The position numbers and the translations under genes were made by a program. Of a stretch of 64,000 nucleotides of DNA, positions 30,145 to 41,006 are shown in pieces. Below the pieces are notes generated by a model, which was not told where the DNA came from, searched no databases, and saw nothing but the letters and a program-made list of their open reading frames with translations. Source of the DNA: Hemileia vastatrix (lineage: Eukaryota > Basidiomycota > Pucciniomycetes > Pucciniales > Zaghouaniaceae); assembly GCA_030280995.1 (NCBI GenBank), contig JASXTE010000008.1:2375001-2439000 (forward strand). Direction: 5' to 3'. The stretch's first letter is position 1; each line of letters starts with the position of its first letter.

Positions 30145-33100
30145 CTAAGATTTTTTCTTTTTGTATTTTTTCAACAGAGCAGGCAGATTTGAAATTTCTT
30201 TGCCAGGTATCCATGCATCATGTTCAGATGATTTGTTCTTATATCTCAATAAATATTCAGTACCTCTTTCAGAAGTGATAATTCTATCATTGAGAATTTT
30301 ATCAATTTCTGCTGTTTCTGTGACTTCCTGAGGGTTCTTCTTAGGTCTTCCTCTTCTTTTTGGAAATAAGTCACTGTTGGAAGTATAAGGTTTAAGCAAA
30401 GAAATGGGAAAGACAGGATGTTTCCTATCATATGGAGAATACAATACAACTTCTACTGCATTATCACCAACCATTCTTTTAACAACAAATGGTCCTACAA
30501 AAGGATCTTTTAATTTGTGGTTACCTTGTAAATTGAAATGGACAGTAGAGATCAACACTTCATCACCCTTGTTAAATGTGTATTCTTTATGGGATTTATC
30601 CCATCTTTTCTTTTCATATTCAAATGCTTTATCAATACAACTCTGAGCATGTTTTCTGCATAGCTGTTGCATTTGCATAAAAGATTTTACACCAGGATGT
30701 AGTTCCAACTTAGGTAATTTATTATTGAGAATCTGAGCAGGAGTGTTTGGGACATAACCTAACCAAAGCTCAAAAGGCTTTTTCTCAGTGACAGAATGAA
30801 CAGTGCTATTATATGCAAATTCAAGACCAGGCAAAAGAGTGACCCAATCATGAGTAAATCTGTCATTATCTTTATATTCTAAACCAAAGGCACAATACCT
30901 TCTAATCATATCTTCCAGAGTTTGAATCATTCTTTCAGCTAGACCATCAGTCTGAGGATGGTGAGCTGTAGATAATTTTAACTCACAGCCACAAATATCC
31001 ATCAAAGAGGTCCAAAACTCAGAAGTGAATTTTGGATCCCTATCAGAGATAATGGCTTTTGGAAAACCAATAATATTAAACATGTAAGACCACCATAAGA
31101 AAGCTAATTCTTTGGTGGATACATCTTTGTGGGTTGGAATAAATTTGCACATTTTTGTGAATCTATCAACTATTACCCAACAAGAGTTAAAGCTGTCTTT
31201 ACCTGCAACAGGAAGACCAGTGACAAAATCCATATTAATGATTTGCCAGGGAGCACTAGGTGCTTCAATATGTTGTAATAACCCTGCTCTCTTGCCTGTT
31301 AACTTTTTAGATTTTTGGCAGGAATCACAAGATTCAACATATAATTTTGTGTCTTCAGACATATTAGCCCACCATGCAGTGTTTTTGATTCTAATCAATG
31401 TTTTTTCAAGATCAAAATGACCAGCTAATATGTCATCATGACAAAGTTTGAGGATAGTTTCTTTCATTGAAGGAGGAATAACAATTACATTGGTAAGCTT
31501 CCTTCTATAATAAATATAACCATCTTCAATAGAAAACCTTCCTTTATTTAAAGCATTTTGGTATTTTGCAGGAAGAGTTTTTATTAATGCTTGAATTGAA
31601 GCATTCTTAGGATCATTCAAAATAGTGACTAATTTATTTAAGTCAGAATCTTTATCATATGAATCCAGTATTAACTGTAATAACTCTTCTTCCATGTCAA
31701 CTATAAATATACCATGTATATGAACAGTGTCATCTTCAGGTACATAAGCAGGATTGGAGTCATTATTTGGCAGAGGCAATCTGGAGAGCATATCAACATT
31801 AGAGTGAACATTTCCAGCTCTGTGGATAATAGTCATCCTTCCTCTGTATTCCTGAACAGCAAGTTGCCACCTGAACATATGTCTGTTAGGTGTTTTGAGG
31901 TTCAAGAGAGATTTCACCGCACTACAGTCAGTTACCAACTCAAATTTTTGGTCATCCAAGTAGTAATGAAGTTTCTCAAGAGCCCAAACAACTGCTAAGC
32001 ACTCCAATTGAGTGGCACCATATTTCAATTCACTATTTCTTAAGGTTCTTGAAATATAACAAATTACAACCTCTGAGGATTTATCATTAATAATTTGCTT
32101 TTGGTGAAGGGCAGCACCCAGACCAATAAAGCTAGCATCTGTATAAAGTACAAATGGCTTGTTAAAATCTGGAAGAGCCAATATAGGGACTGACATTAAG
32201 CAATTTTTCAATGTATTAAAAGCTTTTTGACAGTCATCATTCCAGAGAAAAGCAACATCTTTTCTGGTTAGTTTTGTAAGAGGCAAGGCTATGACCTGAT
32301 AATTTTTAATATATTGTCTATAATAGCCACACATACCTAAAAAACTTTGTATTTCTTTTACAGAAGTTGGTGCTTTCACATTTTTAATGGCAGCAACTTT
32401 ATTATGGTCCACACAAATTTGTAAGCCTGACACAACATGGCCAAGGACTTTCAAAGATTGAAAACCAAATTTACACTTTTTTAAAGATAAGGTCATATTG
32501 ATTTCATCCATTTTTTGGAAAACTCTATTTAAATGAATCATATGTTCATCAAAAGTTTTAGAAAAAACAATAATATCATCAATATAAACCATGAGCCAAC
32601 CTTCAATAATTTCTTGATGGAAAGTGTTATCCATGACTTTTTGGAAAACTGAAGGAGCATTTTTAGGGCCAAATGGCATCCTAACATACTTATATATTCC
32701 CATATGAGTAGCAATAAGCAAAAAATTTTGAGAATTTTTCTCAACTGGAACTTGATGATAACCTTTATTACCATCCAGACAACTAATAAATTTTGCACCT
32801 TGCAAGGTAGCATGTATTGAATTAATTCTGGGTAAAGGATAAATATCATCAACAGTATAAGTATTTAAAGCTCTGTAATCTCCACATAATCTAGCCTTAT
32901 CTTTTTCATAAGAAATTAAGACTGGGGAGATTACACAATATTTGGGGGTGACATCCACTTTCTCAATGATATTCATTTTCAATAATGTTTCAATATTATC
33001 TTCAATATCTTTTCTTTTTGATGGAGAAGCAGGATATGGTTTTTTCTTAAGGGAAGGAGGAATATCACTCAAATTACAGGATAAGGTAATTTTCATCTCT

Positions 33101-36100
33101 TCCTGAACAATTCCCAAGACATGAGAACCATGAGCAAAAGCCATAGGGAAGGAGGTAATAGAGGCAACAATAGAATCCTTTTGTTCATTAGTCAAATGAT
33201 CACCAAAAGAAGCGGTATTTATTTCATGTAATAAATCATCCATTTCAGTTGTTGTTCTACTTTTACATTGGGTCAGTGAGTTACAAGATTTCAACAAATT
33301 CCCAGAAGGTTTAGGAGAAGAAATTTTGAATTTTCTTTTTCCATTCATTCCTAAGGTAAAGCAATTATTTGCTGGGTCTAGTTTCACACCAAACATGGTT
33401 AAAATATCATTTCCCATAATAAACCAATTGCTCAAATTATCATTTTTCATGACAACAAACTCACAAATAGCTCTGACAAAACCACCATTATATTTGAAGA
33501 ATACAGAGGTTTTGTATTTGCCAATAGGAAATAAGGTAGAACCATACCCTCTCCATTTTTCAGAAGTTATAGGCAATAATTTACTCAAATATTCCTTATC
33601 CACTGAAGCCAAAGCTTTTTCAGATACCACACTTCCTCCAGCACCAGAATCAAGAACTACATCAACATTTTTACCATTAATGATAACAGGTGCCTTTAAA
33701 GGGGATATAGGAATAGAATTGTTAGTAATATCTTTAATTATCTCAGCATTTTCTACTGAAGATAAATTCAATACACAATCTTCAGATATATTATTTAAAT
33801 AATGGACATCATGTTCCAACATTAAAACATCTTTAACAGATTCATTGTCATAGGAGATATTACTTTCACAGTCACTGGAAGAATTATTGACATCAAGTTC
33901 AAGTTCATCAGTGTCTTCATTTTGTTCAACAAGATGAATTTTCTTGTCACAAACATGACCCTTCTGCCACGGTTTGTTACATTTATAACAAGTATTTGTT
34001 GCATATTTTTTAGGTGCAACTGGGGCAGAGGGTTTACCAGATTTTTCTGGGAGCTTTATAGAAGGTTTATTCTGATCATTATAAGATTTACTAAGGTAAT
34101 TCTTTGGTTCATATCTATGGTTGAGTAGTACCTCATTACAGATATTAATGAAAGAAGAATTTTCCCTTACATGCTCAGTTCTAGCAACAATCAAATCCCT
34201 AAGAGAATTTGGTAATTTATACAAGATTTTATCTCTCCAAATATCATAATCCATCTTTGGATCAATTGCTCTAAGGATTTTAGTTATTTTCATCAGAAAA
34301 GCAATGGGCTTTTCAACAGAGGAGGATACATATCTAGTATTCTCATACAGTCTTTGCTGAGCTAACCTGAATTTTGAACCACCAAACTGATTCTCAATCA
34401 AGGATTTCCAATCATTCCATGTATAATGATTGTTATCTAAGAGGACAGATTCATACCACATCAAGGCTACATTGGAAAATAAAGAAATTAGCTTAGAAAC
34501 AATTTCCTCATCAGGTAGTTTATAAGATCTCTTTAAATTATCAATTCTTTGGATAAAGTGTTGCCAATCAGAGGAAGAATCACCATCAAAGGTAGGATAT
34601 TGGTCTAACTTAGGCCAATTTTTCTGACTACTGGGATGGTCCACTTTTTGATTTGAATTATTCATTAGTAATAATTCCTGAAGTTTAGCCAGGTGTTCAG
34701 AAATTTCATTATTTACAGAACCAGCTGGTGCATGACCATCACAAGATTTTTTGCTAGTGGCAAAAGATTTTACAGACTCATTGTCAGTTTGTTTAATGGT
34801 TGAAATATGAGGAAGAAAGGATGAAGTTTGTTCAGGTTTTTTCCCTTTATTTTTATGCAGCTTACTGGCAGAAATCTCATTTAAATCATTATTGATGGTT
34901 AAGGTTGAGAACTTTTCTTGTAGGTCAGACACATAGTTTCTTATTCTTGGAATTTCAGACATCTGGTCATTCACTTTTGCAAGAGATAGAACATTTCTGT
35001 CCTCAGAAACTGAGTGTTTGGTACTTAGTGCATGGAAGTCATTTTTTAGTTTCTTCAACTCATTTTGTAGAGATTTTATTTCATTTTTGAATGAATAATT
35101 TTCCTCAATAAGGGGTTTCAATTCACTCAATGTTTTATGCAGACTGATATTTCTATCTGAGATAGCTCTATGGTCACTTCTTATTTGTTTTTGTTGACTA
35201 AGAACAATATTTAAGGTTTCTTTGATTTTTAAATAAGCTGTATCTTGTACAGAAGAACTCACTCTACATTGCAAGTGTAAATTATTTAATCTATCATTTT
35301 CATGGATTAACACATCTCTCACATGTTTGTCTTTCACAATATTAAAATCAAGGGTATCTTTCAAAATTTCCTCAGAAGTTTTTTCAATTAAGTTATAGAT
35401 TTCAGGGGGAACAGAATCATTTTTAATTGCAAGAGAAGGATTAATTAAAGATGTAGAAGTTAAATTTAAAGGTTCATCAAATGACAATTTGCTAATTACA
35501 TCAATAGGGCTACTAGTTACAGGAAGCTGTCTTTTAACAGGTTTAACTGTTCTTTCACCATGTTCAATAATATTACCTGCAGAAGAAGATTTATTAGAAA
35601 ACAATCCCAAGTGACTATCAACCAAATTACTTACCATGGCAGAGGAGGAAATTTCCCCTGGGACTGGGTTTGGGATTGTGCTTGGGCCTTCTTTCTCCTG
35701 CTTTGTTGGTAGGGATGAGGAGGTGGATGGAAATTGGGTGTTCTGGATGGGCCAGGCTGATGATGAGGAGGGTGTTGCACATTCTGTTGGTAGTGACTCA
35801 TTAGATAATCCCATTTCCATTGCTCTACTTCCATAGTACTTGGATTTTGGATGGTTGAGCTGGGTGGCTGTGAAGGTTGAGCCTGAAGTTGAAGCTGATT
35901 GGGAGGCAATTGAGGAGGGGCCTGGGCCTGAATCTGGTTCCTGAGTTCTTGGACCTGATCCCACAATGTGTCTACCTTTGCTTTGTACGTCATATTTTCT
36001 GTCTTCAACTCTTTTATATGACTGGAGAGGTTGCTGATTTGTTGTGGCAGAGGAAGCTTTTTTATTTTGAAGCCTTTTGGAAGACCTTCTTGAGGCACTA

Positions 36101-36312
36101 GAGGCTTTACTTCCTTCTGTGGTACTGGGGGAAGGGGGTTTGGTTTGTTTGCATTTCCTGTCATTTCCACATCCTGTAGTATGAGAATTCTTTGTGTTAG
36201 CATAAGATTTTTTATGACCAACTTTAGAAGAACTTACAGTGTCAGCATCATAGTCAATTTCTATCTCATCCACTTGCATGTTATCCATTTTTTCTGTCAA
36301 ATTGTTGGACAT
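30145..36312 (-). CDS. Gypsy1 Gag-Pol polyprotein with C-terminal chromodomain
   Basis: One open frame of 2055 codons from ATG 36312. Approximate domains by residue: Ser/Pro-rich leader (1-225); Gag coiled coil and capsid-like region (about 330-740, ..WQHFIQRIDNLKRSYKL..); a variant zinc knuckle CYKCNKPWQKGHVC (775-788, CX2CX7HXC instead of CX2CX4HX4C); aspartic protease VVLDSGAGGS (Asp888); RT with YIDD (1243-1246); RNase H LYTDASFIGLG (Asp1392); integrase zinc finger ending CDSCQKSK (about 1660); core motifs MDFVTGLP, ISDRDPKF and GLAERMIQ (about 1694, 1754, 1791); and a chromodomain-like tail (about 1997-2055, TEYLLRYKNKSSEHDAWIPG). There is no frameshift between gag and pol. The chromodomain usually steers integration to marked chromatin. 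The true start may be Met226 (ATG at 35637), because another conserved frame occupies the preceding region. Confidence 0.93.
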   Translation of the reverse strand: MSNNLTEKMDNMQVDEIEIDYDADTVSSSKVGHKKSYANTKNSHTTGCGNDRKCKQTKPPSPSTTEGSKASSASRRSSKRLQNKKASSATTNQQPLQSYKRVEDRKYDVQSKGRHIVGSGPRTQEPDSGPGPSSIASQSASTSGSTFTATQLNHPKSKYYGSRAMEMGLSNESLPTECATPSSSSAWPIQNTQFPSTSSSLPTKQEKEGPSTIPNPVPGEISSSAMVSNLVDSHLGLFSNKSSSAGNIIEHGERTVKPVKRQLPVTSSPIDVISKLSFDEPLNLTSTSLINPSLAIKNDSVPPEIYNLIEKTSEEILKDTLDFNIVKDKHVRDVLIHENDRLNNLHLQCRVSSSVQDTAYLKIKETLNIVLSQQKQIRSDHRAISDRNISLHKTLSELKPLIEENYSFKNEIKSLQNELKKLKNDFHALSTKHSVSEDRNVLSLAKVNDQMSEIPRIRNYVSDLQEKFSTLTINNDLNEISASKLHKNKGKKPEQTSSFLPHISTIKQTDNESVKSFATSKKSCDGHAPAGSVNNEISEHLAKLQELLLMNNSNQKVDHPSSQKNWPKLDQYPTFDGDSSSDWQHFIQRIDNLKRSYKLPDEEIVSKLISLFSNVALMWYESVLLDNNHYTWNDWKSLIENQFGGSKFRLAQQRLYENTRYVSSSVEKPIAFLMKITKILRAIDPKMDYDIWRDKILYKLPNSLRDLIVARTEHVRENSSFINICNEVLLNHRYEPKNYLSKSYNDQNKPSIKLPEKSGKPSAPVAPKKYATNTCYKCNKPWQKGHVCDKKIHLVEQNEDTDELELDVNNSSSDCESNISYDNESVKDVLMLEHDVHYLNNISEDCVLNLSSVENAEIIKDITNNSIPISPLKAPVIINGKNVDVVLDSGAGGSVVSEKALASVDKEYLSKLLPITSEKWRGYGSTLFPIGKYKTSVFFKYNGGFVRAICEFVVMKNDNLSNWFIMGNDILTMFGVKLDPANNCFTLGMNGKRKFKISSPKPSGNLLKSCNSLTQCKSRTTTEMDDLLHEINTASFGDHLTNEQKDSIVASITSFPMAFAHGSHVLGIVQEEMKITLSCNLSDIPPSLKKKPYPASPSKRKDIEDNIETLLKMNIIEKVDVTPKYCVISPVLISYEKDKARLCGDYRALNTYTVDDIYPLPRINSIHATLQGAKFISCLDGNKGYHQVPVEKNSQNFLLIATHMGIYKYVRMPFGPKNAPSVFQKVMDNTFHQEIIEGWLMVYIDDIIVFSKTFDEHMIHLNRVFQKMDEINMTLSLKKCKFGFQSLKVLGHVVSGLQICVDHNKVAAIKNVKAPTSVKEIQSFLGMCGYYRQYIKNYQVIALPLTKLTRKDVAFLWNDDCQKAFNTLKNCLMSVPILALPDFNKPFVLYTDASFIGLGAALHQKQIINDKSSEVVICYISRTLRNSELKYGATQLECLAVVWALEKLHYYLDDQKFELVTDCSAVKSLLNLKTPNRHMFRWQLAVQEYRGRMTIIHRAGNVHSNVDMLSRLPLPNNDSNPAYVPEDDTVHIHGIFIVDMEEELLQLILDSYDKDSDLNKLVTILNDPKNASIQALIKTLPAKYQNALNKGRFSIEDGYIYYRRKLTNVIVIPPSMKETILKLCHDDILAGHFDLEKTLIRIKNTAWWANMSEDTKLYVESCDSCQKSKKLTGKRAGLLQHIEAPSAPWQIINMDFVTGLPVAGKDSFNSCWVIVDRFTKMCKFIPTHKDVSTKELAFLWWSYMFNIIGFPKAIISDRDPKFTSEFWTSLMDICGCELKLSTAHHPQTDGLAERMIQTLEDMIRRYCAFGLEYKDNDRFTHDWVTLLPGLEFAYNSTVHSVTEKKPFELWLGYVPNTPAQILNNKLPKLELHPGVKSFMQMQQLCRKHAQSCIDKAFEYEKKRWDKSHKEYTFNKGDEVLISTVHFNLQGNHKLKDPFVGPFVVKRMVGDNAVEVVLYSPYDRKHPVFPISLLKPYTSNSDLFPKRRGRPKKNPQEVTETAEIDKILNDRIITSERGTEYLLRYKNKSSEHDAWIPGKEISNLPALLKKYKKKKS
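35631..36164 (-). CDS. Overlapping accessory frame in Gypsy1 (conserved in Gypsy2)
   Basis: A second frame inside the first 225 codons of the gag-pol frame; 177 codons from ATG 36164. Its protein has GFKIKKLPLPQQISNLSSHI followed by a probable coiled coil, a Pro/Gln-rich middle, VEQWKWDYL, PGPSRTPNF and a C-terminus FPPLPW. Gypsy2 (52136-52618) encodes the same order: GFKIKLMPFKQQVRNLSTHI, VSKWKWDWL, TGPSRTNQF, ending FPKPW. In Gypsy2 the alternative (gag) frame over this region has stops while this frame is open, suggesting that this frame is the one kept. Its stop overlaps a strong ATG of the gag-pol frame (ATGGTAA at 35637-35631), which would allow termination-reinitiation. Function unknown; a separate Gag-like or nucleic-acid chaperone protein is possible. 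Confidence 0.6.
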   Translation of the reverse strand: MTGNANKPNPLPPVPQKEVKPLVPQEGLPKGFKIKKLPLPQQISNLSSHIKELKTENMTYKAKVDTLWDQVQELRNQIQAQAPPQLPPNQLQLQAQPSQPPSSTIQNPSTMEVEQWKWDYLMSHYQQNVQHPPHHQPGPSRTPNFHPPPHPYQQSRRKKAQAQSQTQSQGKFPPLPW

Positions 36313-37010
36313 ACTAGTGGGAAGATTAATATTTTACTTTGTACTTTAAAAAAATAATCAAAGTCAGTCAATAATTTGCTCCAAATAATAAAAAAAAAAT
36401 TTTTTAATTAATTAAATTATAGAAAAAAAATAACTTTCAATATAAAGTAATAATTTAAAAAATTAATTATTTTAAAAAAAATGGATTGCAAGTTTAAATT
36501 GGGAATAACAAGTAAGTTAATTCAACCAATTAATTACCAATATTAATTATGGCAATATATTGGGACTAAGCACAATGTACTTTTAAGTCAACCAAAAATT
36601 AACAATAATTAATAATAAAAAAAATTAAATTAATAATTCAATTTGTATTAATAATAATGTTAATTCTTCTAGGACTAAGAGGATTTAACACTCTATAATG
36701 GTCAACTAGGAAAAAAAAAAAAATTTTTAAAATTGAACACTTACACTCAGTGAATCAGCAATTAAGCCACAATCACTGTTATTGCAATAAAAATATAGTA
36801 TTATGAGTGAGAGGCGCAAAGGTGAACTTACTATAGTGATCGAAAAATCACTTCAAAATAATATAAAAATTAATACTATATAAACCTAATATGTCGAACC
36901 CAAGTTCGAAACACAGTCGCGGCAAAAGTTTCGTTTTGCTAGGTGGTCCGTGCGTTTTGTCGTTCGTCGCCAGGCTTCGATCGTCGTCGTCGTTTGGAAA
37001 GGTCCTCAGT
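36313..37010 (-). other. Gypsy1 5' leader
   Basis: 698 bp between 5' LTR and the long frame, AT-rich except for a GC-rich part next to the LTR (36900-37010) with several TCG runs. The bases next to the LTR (minus ACTGAGGACCTTTCC) resemble the Gypsy2 leader (GTTGGGAACCTTTCC) but do not start with TGG, so the primer is not obvious. Confidence 0.6.
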
Positions 37011-38152
37011 TGTCGGCTGGTCGTCTAGAAGAAGGAGAAAATGGAAGAAGGAATGAGAGGAGGAGAAAGAGGAAAAGAGTATGGGTAATAAAAAAAATAA
37101 AATTTAATAAGATTATTTAATTTATTGAGAGAAAAACAACGATAAGTGAGCTGGGAGGTGACAACAACTTGGTTTTATTAATATTAATATTATTTAAGTA
37201 AGAGTTCTGCGCGGCAACCAAAATAATTACTATCAGACTTAGAGCAACCTTTAAAATGTTATATAAATTTTTAATTAGAATTTTATTACTAATAAAAAGA
37301 ATATAAACGTAATAAAAATTGTATTTAAATTGTTGAGTGTATAATAAGTGATAAGGCTACAGGGGATTATCCAAGGCCCTTTTATAGGCAATGGGTCCTC
37401 TGAAGCGCTACTATATCAGTAAATACAATGATTAGAAAGGAATAAAACAAATATATCAAAAAGAGTAAATGAAACATAACAATATAGAGAAAAACATGAA
37501 ACAATTAATTAAAAACCCAATTAAGAATCCAATTTCCCCGCCATTAATCCCCAAATCAGTAAGTGACAATAGTAAATAACTAAACAAGAGTGGAAACATA
37601 GGAACTATGAGAAATATAATTCTCAACAGATGGTCCATCCTGATTAGAGAACATTTCAAGTGAAACAAAAAAGTAATTTGACGCAACAAAACAATCAATT
37701 AATCTCAATTTAGTTCAAATTAAATTATTTATTTTTTCTAACACAATTAAGGGTCAAAAGAAGCGTCCTTAATAATTGTTTGGTGTCATATGAGAGGTAT
37801 TAGTTAATATATAAATTTAAGTAATTAATTTAAATATATTATAAATCAAATTTACACTTGTAATTATAATATATGTTTTTTTTAATTAATTAAATATAAA
37901 TTGATAATTATTAAATATATAAAAATGCGCCATTATTTGTAGAATATATTATATTATGCCCAATTTAATTGTATATAAAAATATATATAACCAATAAGTT
38001 TAATGTAACATTTGTATATAATAAAATTCTTATATAATTTCATTATGTAATAAAATATTAAGTTATATTCATTAAATACAAGTTTTACCCACTCTTTAAG
38101 GTTTTATAATTTATATATCATTTACTGGACTCCTGGAATAGCCTGGCTGACA
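37011..38152 (-). repeat. Gypsy1 5' LTR
   Basis: 1142 bp. A TATA-like CCTATAAAAGGGCC motif on the minus strand lies at about 37375-37388. Confidence 0.95.
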
Positions 38153-38650
38153 GATCTAAACAAAAATTTTGACTATTTGTATGAGACTCAGTGATTCTTG
38201 GGCCTTGATTCATGTGCAAGGAGTTGACATCAGGCCTTTTCCAAAAGAGTTTGTCCATTTGATCAGAAAGAGGACACATAGAGTTGAGTTTTTCAGAAAC
38301 AGATGTGATTATATGCTTTTCATCATCTTTGGTAACTCCAAAACCAGTTGAAGAAGAAGCCATCTTTGCTTTCTTGTATTCTGTTTGATAGCTTTTGAAT
38401 CTTTCCCTTATTTGATTTGTTGTCAAATCAATCTTACCTTTAGTTTTTGATTTCAACTCCACTGCCATTTGATTAAAGCCACTCAATTTTGATGCAGTTG
38501 GATGACCAACTTGAGTGGACTTTGCACAGCCAAAACAGGCATCAATATTAGATCTAATTTTCAGCCAGTTAATTACAATCTGAAGGTCAGAGAGTTTCAA
38601 TTGAGTAAATTTTGAGAAGTTTATTTTGGGCAAGTCATAATAAATTAACA
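38153..38650 (-). pseudogene. HarbB Myb/SANT-like gene, exon 2 (split by Gypsy1)
   Basis: Starts after a CTTTGTTTAG acceptor (38651-38652 = AG). The translation includes LSDLQIVINWLKIRSNIDAC, QIRERFKSYQTEYKKA and SSSTGFGVTKDDE, aligning with HarbA (DDYLIIINFLKIKSNFEAC, MKERFKSYHSKYKKA). The coding sequence is open up to the GATCT duplicated by Gypsy1 and resumes at 28968. Phase matches a first exon at 58877-58937, on the other side of Gypsy2. Confidence 0.75.
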
Positions 38651-38814
38651 CTAAACAAAGAAGTTAGTGAAAAAAGTAAATGTTGTTGAAGAAAAGGAGA
38701 AACTAACAAAGATTTTAGATATTTATGATTCCCTGTATAAAAATAAGAGGTTTTGAGTGTAGAAATTTGAGCAGCAAAATTTTCTAAAAAAACAGAATAA
38801 AATGTAATAGACTT

Positions 38815-39618
38815 TGTCAGCCAGGCTGCTAGACTTACCCAGTAAAATAATTAATTATTTACTGGATGAAGCCACACCTTATTATTTTAATTATTTAATT
38901 ATAAATTGGTTACATTAAAATTACCTATAATAAATTAACTAATTAAAGAATGGTAAAATTAAATGAATAATTAAAATTAAATATAAAAATGTCCCTTATA
39001 ATTTTATTCTCTAACACTGTGCTCATTGACAGGTTGGAAGAAATAAAGATTTATATTAAAAAATAGATTTTAAATTAAAATAAAAATTTTAATATGCAAA
39101 TAAAAATAAATGTATACAAAAAATTCAAATTTCTTATTCAGAATTGACTTCTACAGTAAATATTAAATAAATTGATGTATTTCTGACATACTGTGTAAAT
39201 ACATCTTTTTGACGCCTTCTTTTTAGAACAACTTTATTATTTGAAAAAAACTTCTTCTGGAATATTCTTTTTCTCTCTCTCTCATACTACTGTTTTTAGA
39301 ATTTCATTGTTGTGCTTTGTCCCTCCTTTGCCTATATAAGGCCTCTCTTTTGGTTGTTTTTTATTCATTCCATTACTTACTTATTTATTAAAACTATTTA
39401 TGATCCCTTTATTACTATCTATTATTGCTTTAGTAGTTACATTCACATAATTATAATCCATTAATTATAATAATAATTCAACTTTTTACCTCTTTATATT
39501 GAGTAAATATTCTATAAGATAAGGAAATACGTACCCAAGTTTTGAATCCCATAAAACCTGTTGTTACTGCCATTGGACCTCCTTGAAAAATCTTCTAGAC
39601 TTGAAAGACACCCTGACA
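38815..39618 (+). repeat. Gypsy2 5' LTR
   Basis: Starts TGTCAGCCAGGCTGCT, ends CACCCTGACA. TATA-like CCTATATAAGG near 39331-39341. Confidence 0.93.
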
Positions 39619-39769
39619 GTTGGGAACCTTTCCGAATCTTCAACGGCGCATTGTTATCTTGAGGACCAGAGACCATGGGACCATCGCCATCAAGGTACCT
39701 TTAAGGACAAGTGGAAAATGAAAACGACGAACGTCATATATCATGTGACTTATTTTTTGCTGCGAATGG
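39619..39769 (+). other. Gypsy2 leader, first part
   Basis: GTTGGGAACCTTTCCGAATC follows the 5' LTR; the leader resumes at 51550 after Gypsy3. No frame of interest. Confidence 0.7.
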
Positions 39770-40987
39770 TGTGGTACGGGCCTTTCAGGTAGCATAATTT
39801 TAGACCAATCAGTGCGCATAGTCCAGGAAGAGCAAAGGAAGTTAGCGCAGTAGGTAGTGCTAAAATATAATATGTATTTGTGTGTTTCAAAGAACAAACA
39901 AGATGGAAGTGCGGAAATGGATTAAGGGTCTGTGCGCTTGGATTTTGCAGCAAGATGTGCCGCACAATGGGGAATTGTGTGTTATTGAATTAGGAATGTA
40001 AAGCGCTAAACAATATGGATTTGTACTTTCCAATAATTATGTGTTACACATTAAGGAAAGAGTTATGGCTTAAGGAAGACTCAAGTGTATAGTATACTGT
40101 ACCGTGGCTAGTTGGGTAACTTACTGAAACAGGTAATAAGGGAGGCTAACTAGTTAAGTGAATTGTCAGAACTATGAACTTAGTATTAAAGAAAGGAGAG
40201 TGGGGACTCAATCACAAAACTACCCAAGAGTCAAGGCGACTAGGATCAGCGTTAGAATGGGTCAAACCTGAAAGAAGTGCTGAAACATAACAAAGGTATA
40301 ATCAAAAGCGCATATGTGGAGTGTGAGTGAAACAAGTTAATAATAGTGTAAGTAATCATAGGATATGTTTTAGGCGCTGTAGTTGCTACAAGCAGTGTAC
40401 GTAGTTTACTAATAGATTAGTTATTGTTTTACTAATGTGGCGCTAGAGCCAGCACTGGAGATCCACTAGGGAACTGTGTCTTGAGTACTGTAAAAATATA
40501 AAAAGGAGGACTATTTGAAAAAGATAGGGAGTCTTGAAGTAGTAAGTAGAATATATAGAGAGATATAGAATAGTAAATTAGAGATATTTCTGAGTCTTTT
40601 ATCATTTGTGCGCCTGTGTGTGTATTTCATATAGCATAAGTGAAAGAGCGCAACATAGAGGGAATATATAGATTTAGTAGGATTGACTATTATTAGAGTT
40701 ATTTTATTGCTATAATAAGGCATATTCAAAGAGAGCGCTTCAAGAGGTAGTAGCTGTGGATAATAGCACTTATTAAGAATAGAAATATCCAGATAGTAAT
40801 ACTTGTTTTTCCTGATCTCTAAAACTCATCTCTCATCTTATAAAACTTTCTAATCAAATATTAGTGTTACACATTATTGCGCTGTCTTTAAAAATAAGAG
40901 TGGAAGGCGCTTCTTTTTAGAAATTGAAGAGGAGAACCAGCCCATCTTGCATTGTGTCTACTGCTTGGTACTTTAGAAAAGTCTACA
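39770..40987 (+). repeat. Gypsy3 5' LTR
   Basis: 1218 bp with many GCGC-containing sites (AGGCGCT, GCGCTTC) unlike its AT-rich neighbours. Differs from the 3' LTR at several tens of positions by eye. Confidence 0.92.
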
Positions 40988-40989
40988 AT

Positions 40990-41006
40990 TGGTGTCCCAA
41001 CAGTGG
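40990..41006 (+). promoter_or_regulatory. Gypsy3 primer-binding site
   Basis: TGGTGTCCCAACAGTGG two bases after the LTR. TGG fits the complement of a tRNA CCA end. I cannot name the tRNA. Confidence 0.7.

Larger units (their letters stand above)
28969..38152 (-). mobile_element. Ty3/gypsy chromodomain retrotransposon Gypsy1 (intact-looking, 9.18 kb)
   Basis: LTRs 28969-30110 and 37011-38152, each 1142 bp, TGTCAGCC..CCGACA on the minus strand. They differ at only four positions by direct comparison, all transitions (29497/37539, 29581/37623, 29615/37657, 29689/37731). Target duplication GATCT at 28964-28968 and 38153-38157. A polypurine tract (AGAGTGAGGGAG on the minus strand, 30111-30122) lies next to the 3' LTR. 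One uninterrupted frame carries gag, protease, RT, RNase H, integrase and chromodomain. This is the youngest element in the window. Confidence 0.95.

Noticed and set aside
36300..37010. Standard tRNA 3'-end primer site next to the Gypsy1 5' LTR
   Set aside because: The adjoining sequence does not begin with TGG; a TGGCGACGAACG string exists further in (about 36962-36973) but too far from the LTR. Self-priming remains untested.
40511..40729. 72-codon minus-strand frame, also at 51073-51291
   Set aside because: Part of the Gypsy3 LTRs; no sign of coding function.
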